41,230 nt of DNA from CAYSJU01 sp964431495 (GTDB taxonomy: Bacteria > Omnitrophota > Gorgyraeia > Tantalellales > Tantalellaceae), in assembly GCA_964431495.1 (NCBI GenBank), contig CAYSJU010000015.1, positions 1-41,230 of the forward strand. Reading direction: 5' to 3'. Position numbers and translations under genes: made by a program. Positions 6,712-15,487 of this stretch are shown here, piece after piece (position 1 is the stretch's first letter; every line of letters starts with the position of its first letter). The notes beneath the pieces are model-generated. The model was not told the DNA's origin and searched no databases. It saw only the letters and a program-made list of their open reading frames with translations.

Positions 6712-8358
6712 TTACATCATTCCACCCATTCCGCCCGGCATTCCGCCCGGCATTCCGCCCGGCATTCCGCCGCCGCCATCTTTTTCCGGCTTATCGCACA
6801 CGATCGCCTCGGTCGTCAGCATAAGCGCCGCAACGCTTGCGGCGTTCTGAAGAGCGCTCCTGGTGACCTTTGTCGGATCAATTATGCCGGCCTTGACCAT
6901 GTCTGTAAGTTCATCAGCTTCGGCATCATACCCCCAGCGAGCATCTTTCTTGTCCTCGATCTGCTGGACAATGACCGCGCCCTCGCGTCCGGCATTGGAA
7001 GCGATCTCTTTAACAGGGGCTTCCAGTGATTTTTCTATGATCTTCACGCCGACCAGCTCGTCGCCATTCATCTTGAGATCGGACAGCTTTTTTCTTGCCC
7101 TCAAAAGCGCTATCCCGCCGCCCGGGACAATGCCTTCCTCTGCAGCCGCCCTTGTGGCATGAAGAGCGTCCTCGATCCTCGCTTTTTTCTCTTTCATTTC
7201 GATCTCAGTAGCTGCCCCGACGTTGATCACAGCAACACCTCCGGAAAGCTTGGCAAGACGTTCCTGGAGTTTTTCTTTATCATAGTCGGAATCGCTGTCA
7301 TCTATCTGCCTTTTTATCTGGCTTATCCTCGCCTTTACCGCTTCCGTGGTGCCGGCACCTTCAACTATCGTCGTATCTTCCTTATCGATCGTGACCTTCT
7401 TCGCGGTACCAAGGTCCTCGATCTTCACATTCTCCAGTTTGATGCCGAGGTCCTCGGTAATGGCCCTTCCACCGGTAAGCACTGCTATGTCCTCAAGCAT
7501 GGCCTTTCTCCTGTCCCCGTATCCCGGCGCTTTTACCGCGCAAGCGCTCAAAGTGCCACGGAGCTTGTTCACTACCAGAGTGGCCAGGGCTTCGCCTTCC
7601 GTCTCTTCGGAAATAATGAGTAAAGGCTTGCCTGCCTGTGCGATCTTTTCAAGGACCGGCAGCAGGTTCTTCATGCTGGAGATCTTCTTTTCGTGAATAA
7701 GGATGTACGGATTTTCCAGGATACATTCCATCCTTTCCGCATCGGTCACGAAATAAGGCGACAAATACCCCTGCTCGAACTGCATGCCTTCGACCAGGTT
7801 GAGGGTGGTATCAAGGGTCTTACCCTCTTCAACCGTGATAACACCGTCTTTGCCGACCTTGTCCATCGCCTCTGCTATTCTGTCCCCGATGACTTTATCG
7901 TTGTTAGCGGCTATGGCGGCTACCTGTGATATCTCATTTGTGCTTTTGGTGGGTGTGGACATTTCTTTCAGCGCTGCTACTATAGTAGCCACGGCCCTGT
8001 CAATGCCTCTTTTTAACTGCATTGGATTCGCTCCGGCAGTCACGTTCTTAAGGCCTTCCCTGTAGATAGCTTCCGCAAGGACCGTAGCGGTGGTTGTGCC
8101 GTCGCCGGCCACATCGCTGGTCTTGGAAGCGACCTCTTTGACCATTTCCGCGCCCATGTTCTCATAGGCGTTTTCAAGCTCTATCTCTTTCGCGACGGTA
8201 ACACCATCCTTGGTTATTGTAGGCGCACCGAACTTCTTCTCAAGCACCACATTCCTCCCCTTGGGACCCAAGGTGACCTTTACAGCGCTTGCGAGCTGCT
8301 CAACGCCTTTCAGGATGGAGCGGCGTCCCTCTTCGCCGAATTGTAACTGCTTTGCCAT
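6712..8358 (-). CDS. groEL: Chaperonin GroEL (60 kDa)
   Basis: A 548-residue cytosolic chaperonin forming the double-ring folding chamber with GroES and ATP. Hallmarks are VTLGPKGRNVVLEKKFGAP, the ATPase motif GDGTTTATVLAEAI near residue 85, VEEGIVPGGGIALL near 410 and a C-terminal GGM-rich tail (four GGMPG-like repeats) lining the cavity. Length is standard. It is the second gene of the groESL operon, 39 bp after groES, with its own Shine-Dalgarno (AAGGAGGAATAA). Confidence 0.99.
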   Translation of the reverse strand: MAKQLQFGEEGRRSILKGVEQLASAVKVTLGPKGRNVVLEKKFGAPTITKDGVTVAKEIELENAYENMGAEMVKEVASKTSDVAGDGTTTATVLAEAIYREGLKNVTAGANPMQLKRGIDRAVATIVAALKEMSTPTKSTNEISQVAAIAANNDKVIGDRIAEAMDKVGKDGVITVEEGKTLDTTLNLVEGMQFEQGYLSPYFVTDAERMECILENPYILIHEKKISSMKNLLPVLEKIAQAGKPLLIISEETEGEALATLVVNKLRGTLSACAVKAPGYGDRRKAMLEDIAVLTGGRAITEDLGIKLENVKIEDLGTAKKVTIDKEDTTIVEGAGTTEAVKARISQIKRQIDDSDSDYDKEKLQERLAKLSGGVAVINVGAATEIEMKEKKARIEDALHATRAAAEEGIVPGGGIALLRARKKLSDLKMNGDELVGVKIIEKSLEAPVKEIASNAGREGAVIVQQIEDKKDARWGYDAEADELTDMVKAGIIDPTKVTRSALQNAASVAALMLTTEAIVCDKPEKDGGGGMPGGMPGGMPGGMGGMM

Positions 8359-8397
8359 GTTTATTCCTCCTTAGTTATTTTCAGTTGTTTTCTCAGA

Positions 8398-8688
8398 CTA
8401 CTTGTTTACAACACCCAGGATATCTTCTTCCTTCATCATGAGAAGATTCCTGTCGTCTATCTTCAGTTCCGTGCCGGAATACTTGCCATATAGCACCATA
8501 TCCCCGACCTTCACCTCCGGTGGGACGACTTTACCTTCTTCTGACACTTTCCCCTTTCCGACAGCCAGGACCTTTGCCTGCTGTGGTTTTTCCTTGGCGG
8601 TATCAGGAAGCACAATGCCTCCCTTTGTGATCTCTTCCGCGTCCAGAACCTCGACAAGAACTCTGTCTCCAAGTGGTTTTACTTCCAT
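8398..8688 (-). CDS. groES: Co-chaperonin GroES (10 kDa)
   Basis: A 96-residue lid protein of the GroEL chamber. It carries VKPLGDRVLVEVLDAEE at the N-terminus, the mobile loop TKGGIVLPDTAKEKP, and VGDMVLYGKYSGTELK with the C-terminal EEDILGVV. It is preceded by a strong Shine-Dalgarno (GGAGGAGAG). It is the first gene of the operon, whose expression should be controlled at the CIRCE operator upstream. Confidence 0.98.
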   Translation of the reverse strand: MEVKPLGDRVLVEVLDAEEITKGGIVLPDTAKEKPQQAKVLAVGKGKVSEEGKVVPPEVKVGDMVLYGKYSGTELKIDDRNLLMMKEEDILGVVNK

Positions 8689-8737
8689 AATTCTCTCCTC
8701 CGTCTTTTATTTTTTGGAATTTAACCTTGATCCCACT

Positions 8738-8764
8738 TTAGCACTCTCGGACCAAGAGTGCTAA
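8738..8764 (-). promoter_or_regulatory. CIRCE operator (HrcA binding site)
   Basis: TTAGCACTC, nine bases and GAGTGCTAA match the CIRCE consensus exactly. It lies just downstream of the groES promoter and would be in the 5' untranslated region, where HrcA represses groESL until heat shock. hrcA itself is not in this window. Confidence 0.98.
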
Positions 8765-8773
8765 CGAAATTAC

Positions 8774-8801
8774 ATTATAGAAAATCTTCACTTTTTGTCA
8801 A
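8774..8801 (-). promoter_or_regulatory. Promoter of groES-groEL
   Basis: On the minus strand TTGACA (8796-8801), 16 bp and TATAAT (8774-8779) are both perfect sigma-70 hexamers, placed about 10 bp before CIRCE. Confidence 0.93.
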
Positions 8802-8814
8802 GTATTTTTTTTGA

Positions 8815-8931
8815 AATCCGCCGGATAGGCTCCTTGCTTATCACGACAATTTGAAAAAGGGCGATCCGAAAAAACAGAAGATCAAATTAGACCAGGTGGT
8901 GGAGGTCATGCTTGACAAATCATATGCGTGA
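8815..8931 (+). pseudogene. Possible gene remnant upstream of the cold-shock gene
   Basis: A frame without a start reads ...PDRLLAYHDNLKKGDPK and on to VVEVMLDKSYA before a TGA at 8929-8931. The charged, helical composition looks like a real protein C-terminus, but the frame closes upstream at 8812-8814 and overlaps the -35 region of the next promoter. It may be a decayed fragment or chance. I do not recognise the parent gene. Confidence 0.25.
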
Positions 8932-8939
8932 TGTATACT
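8912..8939 (+). promoter_or_regulatory. Promoter of the cold-shock gene
   Basis: TTGACA (8912-8917), a 16-bp spacer and TATACT (8934-8939) predict a start near 8946 and therefore a leader of about 126 nt before the cold-shock ATG. Confidence 0.85.
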
Positions 8940-8984
8940 AGTCACGAAGTGAAGCTGGCAGTAAATAAGGCAGTGATTTTAATG

Positions 8985-9025
8985 AACCACATGGTAAGTT
9001 TTTGACTACCCGTGTGGTTTTTTTT
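8985..9025 (+). terminator. Attenuator-like hairpin in the cold-shock leader
   Basis: AACCACATGG (8985-8994) pairs with CCCGTGTGGTT (9009-9019) and is followed by a run of eight T. It looks like an intrinsic terminator placed between promoter and gene. Flanking segments GTGAAG (8950-8955) and GGCAG can pair with CTGCC (9026-9030) and CTTCAC (9046-9051), enclosing the hairpin. Regulation by conditional termination or by temperature-dependent folding is inferred. Confidence 0.6.
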
Positions 9026-9071
9026 CTGCCGTCATTACGATAACTTCACGGAAATAAGGAGGTAGTGAACA

Positions 9072-9272
9072 ATGGCAAGAGGTAAAGTCAAATGGTTCAA
9101 TAACCAGAAAGGTTTTGGATTTATTACCCCTGAGTCAGGCAATGATGTATTCGTGCATCACAGCGCGCTCCAGGGCGAGGGATACAAGGTCTTGGAGGAA
9201 GGCCAGGAAGTCGAATTCGAGATCGAACAGGGCCCCAAAGGTGAACACGCCACAAACGTAGTAAAAGTATAA
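9072..9272 (+). CDS. Cold-shock protein, CspA family
   Basis: A 66-residue single-domain nucleic-acid-binding protein, thought to act as an RNA chaperone. RNP1 (KGFGFI) and RNP2 (VFVHHSAL) are both present after GKVKWFNNQ. The Shine-Dalgarno AAGGAGG is strong. A long leader with a terminator-like hairpin precedes it, as in other cold-shock genes with structured leaders. It is a plus-strand gene between two leftward units and ends at a perfect palindromic terminator. Confidence 0.97.
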   Translation: MARGKVKWFNNQKGFGFITPESGNDVFVHHSALQGEGYKVLEEGQEVEFEIEQGPKGEHATNVVKV

Positions 9273-9278
9273 CCGCAG

Positions 9279-9310
9279 ATAAGGGGTCGCGTCTAGACGC
9301 GACCCCTTAT
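9279..9310. terminator. Perfect 32-bp palindrome, probable bidirectional terminator
   Basis: The sequence ATAAGGGGTCGCGTCT and its exact reverse complement meet at 9294/9295. It fills the gap between the convergent cold-shock gene (stop 9270-9272) and the helicase gene (stop 9311-9313), so it can end both transcripts. The T runs are short. Confidence 0.75.
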
Positions 9311-11320
9311 TCAGTCCAAGTGGCATTTGAAAAAGCTGTTTATGTCTTTGATATCATCAGTGTGCCCGCACTCAGGCAACGCGCTTATGAATGACCTCCC
9401 GTAAAACCTTGTCCTTATACGCGGGTCCAGGACAGCCACTATTCCTTTATCTGATCTTGCCCTTATCAGCCGGCCGAAGCCCTGTTTGAACATCATTATC
9501 GCCTGCGGCATCTGATATTCCATAAAAGGATTTCCGCCACGGTATTCTATCAGTTCCATCCTTGCCTCTGTTATGGGATCATCCGGAACGGAAAAAGGCA
9601 GCTTCGTGATGATAACGCATTCCAGGGATCTCCCCGGGACATCTATCCCCTGCCAGAAAGTGGCGGTCCCAAGGAGAACTGAATTCTCGTTCCGCTTGAA
9701 ATTCTTAAGCAGCTCGTAACGGGGCATGGCTCCCTGCCTCAACAGATTTATGTCCCCGCAGCTTAAGGCCATGTCCTCGAACGCCTCATTCAGCATTCTA
9801 TAGCTGGTAAACAGGATAAATGTCCTGCCTTTCATGATATTCACTATCTCTTTGATATGTTCAAGGACCTGTTTCCGGAATATATCGAACTGATGTTTTG
9901 GATCCTCTATCTTCCGGGGAAGATACAGGAGAACATTATTCTGGTAGTCGAACGGAGAATCCAGAAGGAGCTTATCGCAGTCCCTTATCCCGAGACGCCC
10001 CTGGATAAAATCAAAACTGTCGTTCGTGGACAGCGTGGCCGACGTGAGTACGATCGGCCTTATCTTTTCAAAGAGCTGCTTGTTCAATTCTTCCGCTATC
10101 TCTATGGGAGACGCGAAAAGCGAATACTTCTTGCCCCCTCTTTTGCTCGAGATCTCGACCCAGTAGACATAATCATCCCTTGGATGGTTTAAAACGAACG
10201 CCAGGTCTCCCGCCAGGTTACCGCATCTCTTCAGGTATGATTTTATCAATGCTTCGTCCTCATCGGATCTCGCGTAAGGCAAGAGCTCCGACAACGCGCC
10301 GCTGAGACGCTCCAGAGGCTCTTCCAGGTAATTGGGCACGATATTCTTTGTCCTTATTCTCTTTGAATCAACGTCCTCGCCGAACATCTGCCTGATCTCG
10401 CAAAAAAACTTATCGCGCGCCTTCCTTGATTCAGACAGGCGCTCCTCGATCTCTTTTACCATCCGCCTGTGTGTTTTCTTGAACCCGGTCAAGAGCCCCT
10501 TTTTCCTCTTCGGATTATATATCGAATCAAATAAATATTTTATTTTTGTATCGCTCACTTCAAGGCCGAGGTAACTTGTCGCCACGTCTTCAAGGGTCTG
10601 GGCCTCATCGAACACTACCGCGTGAAAGTTCGGCAGGACCTGGCCGCCCGAGGCAAGATTGGTATAGAACAGGGAATGGTTTGTTATCAGGATATGGGAT
10701 CGTTTTTCCTGCTTCTTCGCTTTTTTGTAAAAACACTCCTTCCAGCAGGAACACTTCCTCCCCAGGCACAGGTCCGGTTCCCTGCACAGATTAGCCCATA
10801 CCGCGCTTCTCGGGATGAATCCAATATCTGACCTGATCCCTGTGCCGGTCATCAGGGCCCACTCCGCTATCTTTTTTATCTCTTCGAGCTGCGAACCCGG
10901 ATCAAACAGATCACGCGCGTGCCCGCTTTTGAGCCTCCTCAAACATATATAGTTCTCCGACCCAAGACAAAGCGAGTAATTGAATTTCAATCCCAGGGTC
11001 TCGTTTAAAAACGGCAGGTCTTTCAGATACAGCTGGTTCTGGAGCGTCTTGGTATTCGTTGAAACTATGACCTTTTTATTGTTTTCAGCAGCGTAAATGA
11101 CAAAAGGTATGAGATATGCCAGGCTCTTTCCTATTCCCGTTCCCGCCTCTACTATCAGATGCCGGCCGGCTTCAATGGCCTTACTTATCGCCTCCGCCAT
11201 CTGAAGCTGCTCCGGCCTGAATTCAAAATTCCGCAGTCCCTGGGAGATAACACCTCCCCTCTTCAGCACATCAGCGGTCTTCTCTTGGATACCTGGAAAG
11301 GTTTGGTCGTTCGTCTTCAT
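9311..11320 (-). CDS. ATP-dependent helicase, DinG/XPD-like
   Basis: A 669-residue superfamily 2 helicase, probably a 5'-3' DNA helicase in repair. Walker A is VEAGTGIGKS at residues 57-66; the DEAH-type box reads FDEAQTLED; motif V/VI are TATFWQGIDVPG and QGFGRLIRARSDKG. A cysteine cluster (C in NYICLRRL, then C-REPDLC-LGRKC-SCWKEC) between motifs I and II fits the 4Fe-4S cluster of DinG/XPD enzymes. It overlaps the upstream hydrolase by ATGA and is the last gene of the leftward unit. Confidence 0.9.
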   Translation of the reverse strand: MKTNDQTFPGIQEKTADVLKRGGVISQGLRNFEFRPEQLQMAEAISKAIEAGRHLIVEAGTGIGKSLAYLIPFVIYAAENNKKVIVSTNTKTLQNQLYLKDLPFLNETLGLKFNYSLCLGSENYICLRRLKSGHARDLFDPGSQLEEIKKIAEWALMTGTGIRSDIGFIPRSAVWANLCREPDLCLGRKCSCWKECFYKKAKKQEKRSHILITNHSLFYTNLASGGQVLPNFHAVVFDEAQTLEDVATSYLGLEVSDTKIKYLFDSIYNPKRKKGLLTGFKKTHRRMVKEIEERLSESRKARDKFFCEIRQMFGEDVDSKRIRTKNIVPNYLEEPLERLSGALSELLPYARSDEDEALIKSYLKRCGNLAGDLAFVLNHPRDDYVYWVEISSKRGGKKYSLFASPIEIAEELNKQLFEKIRPIVLTSATLSTNDSFDFIQGRLGIRDCDKLLLDSPFDYQNNVLLYLPRKIEDPKHQFDIFRKQVLEHIKEIVNIMKGRTFILFTSYRMLNEAFEDMALSCGDINLLRQGAMPRYELLKNFKRNENSVLLGTATFWQGIDVPGRSLECVIITKLPFSVPDDPITEARMELIEYRGGNPFMEYQMPQAIMMFKQGFGRLIRARSDKGIVAVLDPRIRTRFYGRSFISALPECGHTDDIKDINSFFKCHLD

Positions 11321-12135
11321 TCCTGCTGTGGCACGTCTTCTTGCAAAAAGGCGCGGATGCCTTCCTTGAACTTCTCTTCTGAGTCGAAAAATGCCGTATT
11401 GTGCCCCCCTCTTATTTTGAGGAACTTTTTCGGCGGCGTTGCCGCTTCAAAAAGTTTTTCTCCCAGATAAAAAGGTACGATCTCATCATCTATGCTGTGG
11501 ATGATCAGTTTCGGACAGGTGATATTCTTGATCTTGGGGACAGAATCAAACCTGGATGAAAATATGAAATGTGGAACGAACGGATAGGCTATACGGGCCA
11601 TATCTTTAATGGACGAGAAGGCCTCTTCCGTGATCAGCGCCCCCACTTTTACCTTCCGGGCGAGATCGATCACCACGCTTCCGCCGATGGACTCTCCGTA
11701 AAGGACGATATCCTCTCCAGGGATCCCGCGGCCCTCTGTAAGGTATTTATACGCCGCGGCCCCGTCCCTGCACAGTCCATGCTCGGACGGCACCCCTTTA
11801 CTGTTCCCGTAGCCACGGTAATCAAAGATGAACGTGTTGACGCCGAACGCGCGAAACATGATTATCTTCTCGAACCTGTGGCTTATGTTCCCGGCGTTGC
11901 CGTGGCAGAACAGAACAGTGTATCTCGCTCCTTCAGCGGGGATAAACCAGCCGTTCAACCGTTTATTATCGGACGTGTTGAAATAAATGTCCTCATACGG
12001 TATCCCTGCCTCTTCGGGAGTGACAGCGATCCCTTTCATCGGAAAAAACAGGCTGTGCCTCTCGATATACCTTATCAACGCTAAAACAAGAACACCAAAA
12101 GCAATAAAAACGATCAGCCATAAAAATATTTTCAT
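11317..12135 (-). CDS. Alpha/beta hydrolase, membrane-anchored (BEM46/YfhR-like)
   Basis: A 272-residue serine hydrolase. One N-terminal membrane helix (IFLWLIVFIAFGVLVLALI) would anchor it. The fold is marked by VLFCHGNAGNISHR (oxyanion region), YRGYGNSKG, the nucleophile elbow GESIGG, the acid in SIDDEIVPF and the histidine in GGHNTAFF. The substrate is unknown. I start it at 12135, where ATGA overlaps the upstream synthetase stop, rather than at 12180, which would lie inside that gene. It overlaps the helicase start by 4 bp as well, so the three genes are translationally coupled. Confidence 0.88.
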   Translation of the reverse strand: MKIFLWLIVFIAFGVLVLALIRYIERHSLFFPMKGIAVTPEEAGIPYEDIYFNTSDNKRLNGWFIPAEGARYTVLFCHGNAGNISHRFEKIIMFRAFGVNTFIFDYRGYGNSKGVPSEHGLCRDGAAAYKYLTEGRGIPGEDIVLYGESIGGSVVIDLARKVKVGALITEEAFSSIKDMARIAYPFVPHFIFSSRFDSVPKIKNITCPKLIIHSIDDEIVPFYLGEKLFEAATPPKKFLKIRGGHNTAFFDSEEKFKEGIRAFLQEDVPQQE

Positions 12136-14855
12136 CTTTTTCCCTTCAGTTCGATCAACGCTTTTCTCGCGCCGACGCATATCGCTTCATAACTGTCTTC
12201 AGCGCCCAGCCTGAAACCTTCTTTTTCTACCTCAGCCGGGTCCAGGACCTTGCCGATCTTCACTGTTATCGGGTGGCGCTTAGGAAATTTTGACGTTCTC
12301 GGCCAGGCCTCATACGCTCCCTTAATGATGAGCGGGACCAGCTTCGCATTTGATTCCTTCACCAGGACACCGAATCCCTTTTTGAACCTGCTTACATTCC
12401 CGTCAAGGGTCCGCATGCCTTCCGGGAACAGGCACACCTTCCTTCCGCCCTCTAAAACATAATAACCGCTTCTCAGGGCTTCCAGAAGATGCGTAGAAAA
12501 ATCAAGAGGTATGAGCCTTCCCAGCTTTATAAGGTTACGAACGATCGGGGCACTAAAAAACACCCTGAAACCGATGAAAAAGAGGTCCAGCCGTGGAGGG
12601 TGAGGCAAAGACACGCCGACAAGGAACCCGTCGAAAAAACTTATATGATTCGCGTATACTATGCACGGGCCGGTTTCGGGAAAATTCTCCCTTCCTTCCA
12701 CCTTCAGATTGTAGAATATCCTGAAGATCACGTAAATAAGCCGTATAAAGAAAAAGCCTACAAGCCACGATCCAAAGCCCGGGTTCCGATCGATCTTTTT
12801 GAGGTTCTCTTCCCTCGGCGGCACCCGTAAAAGCCTCCCCCAGTCCTCCGGGCCGTAAACTTTTTCCTTTTGGGGACCGGGCGCGGGGCCTTCTTTGCCA
12901 AGCGATGCAACGCCCGTGATAAGCTCCCTGACGGTAAAGGCTCTTCCGATGATCTCATCTTTTATTTTCATGCCGAACGCTTTTTCAAGCCCTGAAGCAA
13001 GTTCGATCCTGCCCAGAGAATCTATGCCAAGATCGATCTCCAGCATATCATCAGGGATGATATCCTTTTTGGTCCGGGTCTGTTTCTTGAGATACTCTAT
13101 TATCTTCCTGCCGGCATCCGAACCCAGCAGCTCTTTGTCTTCTTCCGACAATTCTTTCTGTTTTGAAACCTGTTTTTCTCCCCGGATTATCCTGGGAAGA
13201 TAGGTCTCTTTAACGGCGAACCTCTTGATCTTGCCCAGGACGGTACGCGGAAACTTTTCAAGCGTTATCGTGAACCCCATGATCCTTTTGGATGGAGGCA
13301 GCTTTTTCGAAATGTTGGCCAGCCTTTCCCTGAGCAGGAATTCTAAATTCACCTCGGTGTATTTCCTGAAAAATTCGATGTCGGGCACTATAACGGCCCA
13401 CAGGACCAGACGTTCCTCCTGGCCTTTTTTGAACGGGACCTCGAACACGCATATCTCCTTAATCGCCTGGTGTTTGGAATACGCATCTTCTATCTCCTCG
13501 GGATATATGTTCAGGCCCGAGCTCAGCACGATCACTTCCTTTAACCTGCCGGTCAGGAACAGGAACCCCTTCCTATTAACATACCCCAGGTCACCTGTAT
13601 GGAACCACCCGCCTTCTTTTATAACCTCCGCGGTCAGGTCATCCCTGTGGTAATATCCCTTCATAATGTTCGGACCTCTCACCACGATTTCACCCACGCC
13701 GCTTTTATCCTTGTTCTCGATCTTCAATTCTACACCGGGAACAGCTCTGCCCGCTGACCCTATCTTGTACTCTTCGGGGAGGTTCATTGTCAGAACAGGC
13801 GAGGTTTCGGTAAGGCCGTAACCCTCTAATACCGTGAACCCGAATTTAAATAACAATTTTTCGACGTCTTCATCAAGTTTCGCGCCGCCGCTCACGAAAA
13901 ACCGCAGCGATCTCCCGAACTTGCTGTGGGATCCACGAAGAAGCAGCGGCGTCAGGTTGATCCCCGTTCTCTTCCTGAATTTATACAAAAAGTTGAGCAC
14001 GGCCTTCAAGAAGAACCTGGCCAGAAAATGCATCTTTTCGAGCCGGTCTTCGATGTTCTTGGAGAATAAATGGAGCATCTGAGGCACTACCACGAACATG
14101 GTCGGATTGACCTCTATCATGGTCTTGAGCAACTCGTCAGTCCGGATACTCCCGGGATAAACAATACTGCCACCGAAAAGAAGCGGCAACATCATCGTCA
14201 CTGTCAGCGAATAGGCATGATGCAGTGGAAGGATAGAAAGGATTCTGTCTTCAGGCGAAAATATCTTCGACTGATTCAGGGACGAAGTGTTGGACAAAAG
14301 GTTCTTATGGGAAAGCATGACCCCTTTCGGCTTATCAGTGGTGCCGGATGTATATAAAAGACATGCCAGGTCATCGGGGGATATCTCTGTTTTGGTGCCG
14401 GAGAAATGTTCGGGACAACTGACCGCTTTTTTGAATTCATCTGAATCAACAGAAACGATCTTTTTCAAAAGCGAGCTTTCCAGTGAGGATATCTTATCGA
14501 AAAGCTCTCCATCACTTGTGAACACGAACCTGCAATCGGAATCCCTTAATATCCCTTCTATCTCTTTCTCGTTCGCATCGGGATTAAGGGGTATGGCGAC
14601 CGCTCCCAGGGATACAGTGGCAAAAAATATCAAGGGCCACTCGGGCCGGTTGCGGAACAGGAGGGCGATCTTATCATCTTTTCGAACGCCTCGCCTCAAT
14701 AAAAATCCGGAGAGCGATACCACCTTGAGTCCCAGATCGCCGAACGAAAGATCGATCCACTTCTCACCTTTTTTATGTTGAATCGCCGTTTCCGCGGAAT
14801 ATTTGGACGAGGAGTCTTTAAACTTCGTCACTAAATTCTCTTCTGCCAAACTCAA
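12132..14855 (-). CDS. Acyl-ACP/CoA synthetase - ACP - acyltransferase fusion
   Basis: A 907-residue three-module protein. Residues 1-560 are an AMP-forming acyl synthetase, with YTSGTTDKPKG at 168-178, GYGLTETSP at 345-353, TGD at 420-422 and catalytic lysine in GKIKR near 542. Residues about 585-655 are an acyl-carrier domain, with LGIDSLGRIEL and S613 as the phosphopantetheine site. Residues about 690-907 are a PlsC-type acyltransferase, with NHISFFD at 736-742 and FPEGMRT at 810-816. It should activate a fatty acid, hold it on its own carrier domain and transfer it to a lysophospholipid or glycerol phosphate. E. coli Aas has synthetase and acyltransferase in the opposite order and lacks this internal carrier. 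It follows the exported 205-residue gene by 3 bp. Confidence 0.93.
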   Translation of the reverse strand: MSLAEENLVTKFKDSSSKYSAETAIQHKKGEKWIDLSFGDLGLKVVSLSGFLLRRGVRKDDKIALLFRNRPEWPLIFFATVSLGAVAIPLNPDANEKEIEGILRDSDCRFVFTSDGELFDKISSLESSLLKKIVSVDSDEFKKAVSCPEHFSGTKTEISPDDLACLLYTSGTTDKPKGVMLSHKNLLSNTSSLNQSKIFSPEDRILSILPLHHAYSLTVTMMLPLLFGGSIVYPGSIRTDELLKTMIEVNPTMFVVVPQMLHLFSKNIEDRLEKMHFLARFFLKAVLNFLYKFRKRTGINLTPLLLRGSHSKFGRSLRFFVSGGAKLDEDVEKLLFKFGFTVLEGYGLTETSPVLTMNLPEEYKIGSAGRAVPGVELKIENKDKSGVGEIVVRGPNIMKGYYHRDDLTAEVIKEGGWFHTGDLGYVNRKGFLFLTGRLKEVIVLSSGLNIYPEEIEDAYSKHQAIKEICVFEVPFKKGQEERLVLWAVIVPDIEFFRKYTEVNLEFLLRERLANISKKLPPSKRIMGFTITLEKFPRTVLGKIKRFAVKETYLPRIIRGEKQVSKQKELSEEDKELLGSDAGRKIIEYLKKQTRTKKDIIPDDMLEIDLGIDSLGRIELASGLEKAFGMKIKDEIIGRAFTVRELITGVASLGKEGPAPGPQKEKVYGPEDWGRLLRVPPREENLKKIDRNPGFGSWLVGFFFIRLIYVIFRIFYNLKVEGRENFPETGPCIVYANHISFFDGFLVGVSLPHPPRLDLFFIGFRVFFSAPIVRNLIKLGRLIPLDFSTHLLEALRSGYYVLEGGRKVCLFPEGMRTLDGNVSRFKKGFGVLVKESNAKLVPLIIKGAYEAWPRTSKFPKRHPITVKIGKVLDPAEVEKEGFRLGAEDSYEAICVGARKALIELKGKR

Positions 14856-14858
14856 CTC

Positions 14859-15476
14859 CTACTCTATGACTATGTTGTCGACATAAACAGGGCCATTATA
14901 GGGCGGGCCACCCTGCCAGGGGTTAGCGTTGTATTCTATCCGTAAGTCTATCTTCCTGACATGGTACAGGTTCGCCGAGACACATTCCTCTTTCTTGCTG
15001 CACCGCCAGTATGCCATCTCGTTGGCCCCGGCATCAAGATCGCATTCTATCCTGTTCCATTTCCCGGCGATTAAAAGGACCGGGTTCCTCATCTCAACGC
15101 GATACCACGGCCCAACAGTCAATATGAACCTGGCTAAATAGAGATCCCCCTTTGCCTTCCTGGGAAGATATATGTCCGCGGAAATACTTTTGAACCCACG
15201 CAGGTCCAGGTCCTTCTTGTATTCGATCAGGGCCGCGGTCCATAAATCACCGGGGAATTCACATTCCACCTTAAGCGAATTCTTGCCAGTCCTGGACTTG
15301 TCCGGACTTATATCCAGTGACCTGGCAACATGGTCACCCTGTTCCATCGCAAAGTCCGGGATCTCCCATCCCTCGGTATCTTTTTCAAAATCGAATTCAT
15401 ACTCCGGTTCCGCAACAGCGAAATGGCTGCCCGCCATGGCTATCAGTATCGCAAGGGTAAAAACAAGGGACTTCAT
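14859..15476 (-). CDS. Secreted CBM-like beta-sandwich protein
   Basis: A 205-residue exported protein. The signal peptide (KSLVFTLAILIAMAGSHFAVA) is cleaved before EPEYEFDFE. The mature part opens with FDFEKDTEGWEIPD and carries SRTGKNSLKVECEF, LRGFKSISADIYLP and ends with GPVYVDNIVIE, the pattern of CBM11/CIA30-like jelly-roll domains that bind glycans. No catalytic domain is attached. Two ATGs are adjacent (15479 and 15476); the second has better spacing from AGGAGG. Binding of a surface polysaccharide is inferred only. Confidence 0.78.
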   Translation of the reverse strand: MKSLVFTLAILIAMAGSHFAVAEPEYEFDFEKDTEGWEIPDFAMEQGDHVARSLDISPDKSRTGKNSLKVECEFPGDLWTAALIEYKKDLDLRGFKSISADIYLPRKAKGDLYLARFILTVGPWYRVEMRNPVLLIAGKWNRIECDLDAGANEMAYWRCSKKEECVSANLYHVRKIDLRIEYNANPWQGGPPYNGPVYVDNIVIE

Positions 15477-15487
15477 CATGTCCTCCT

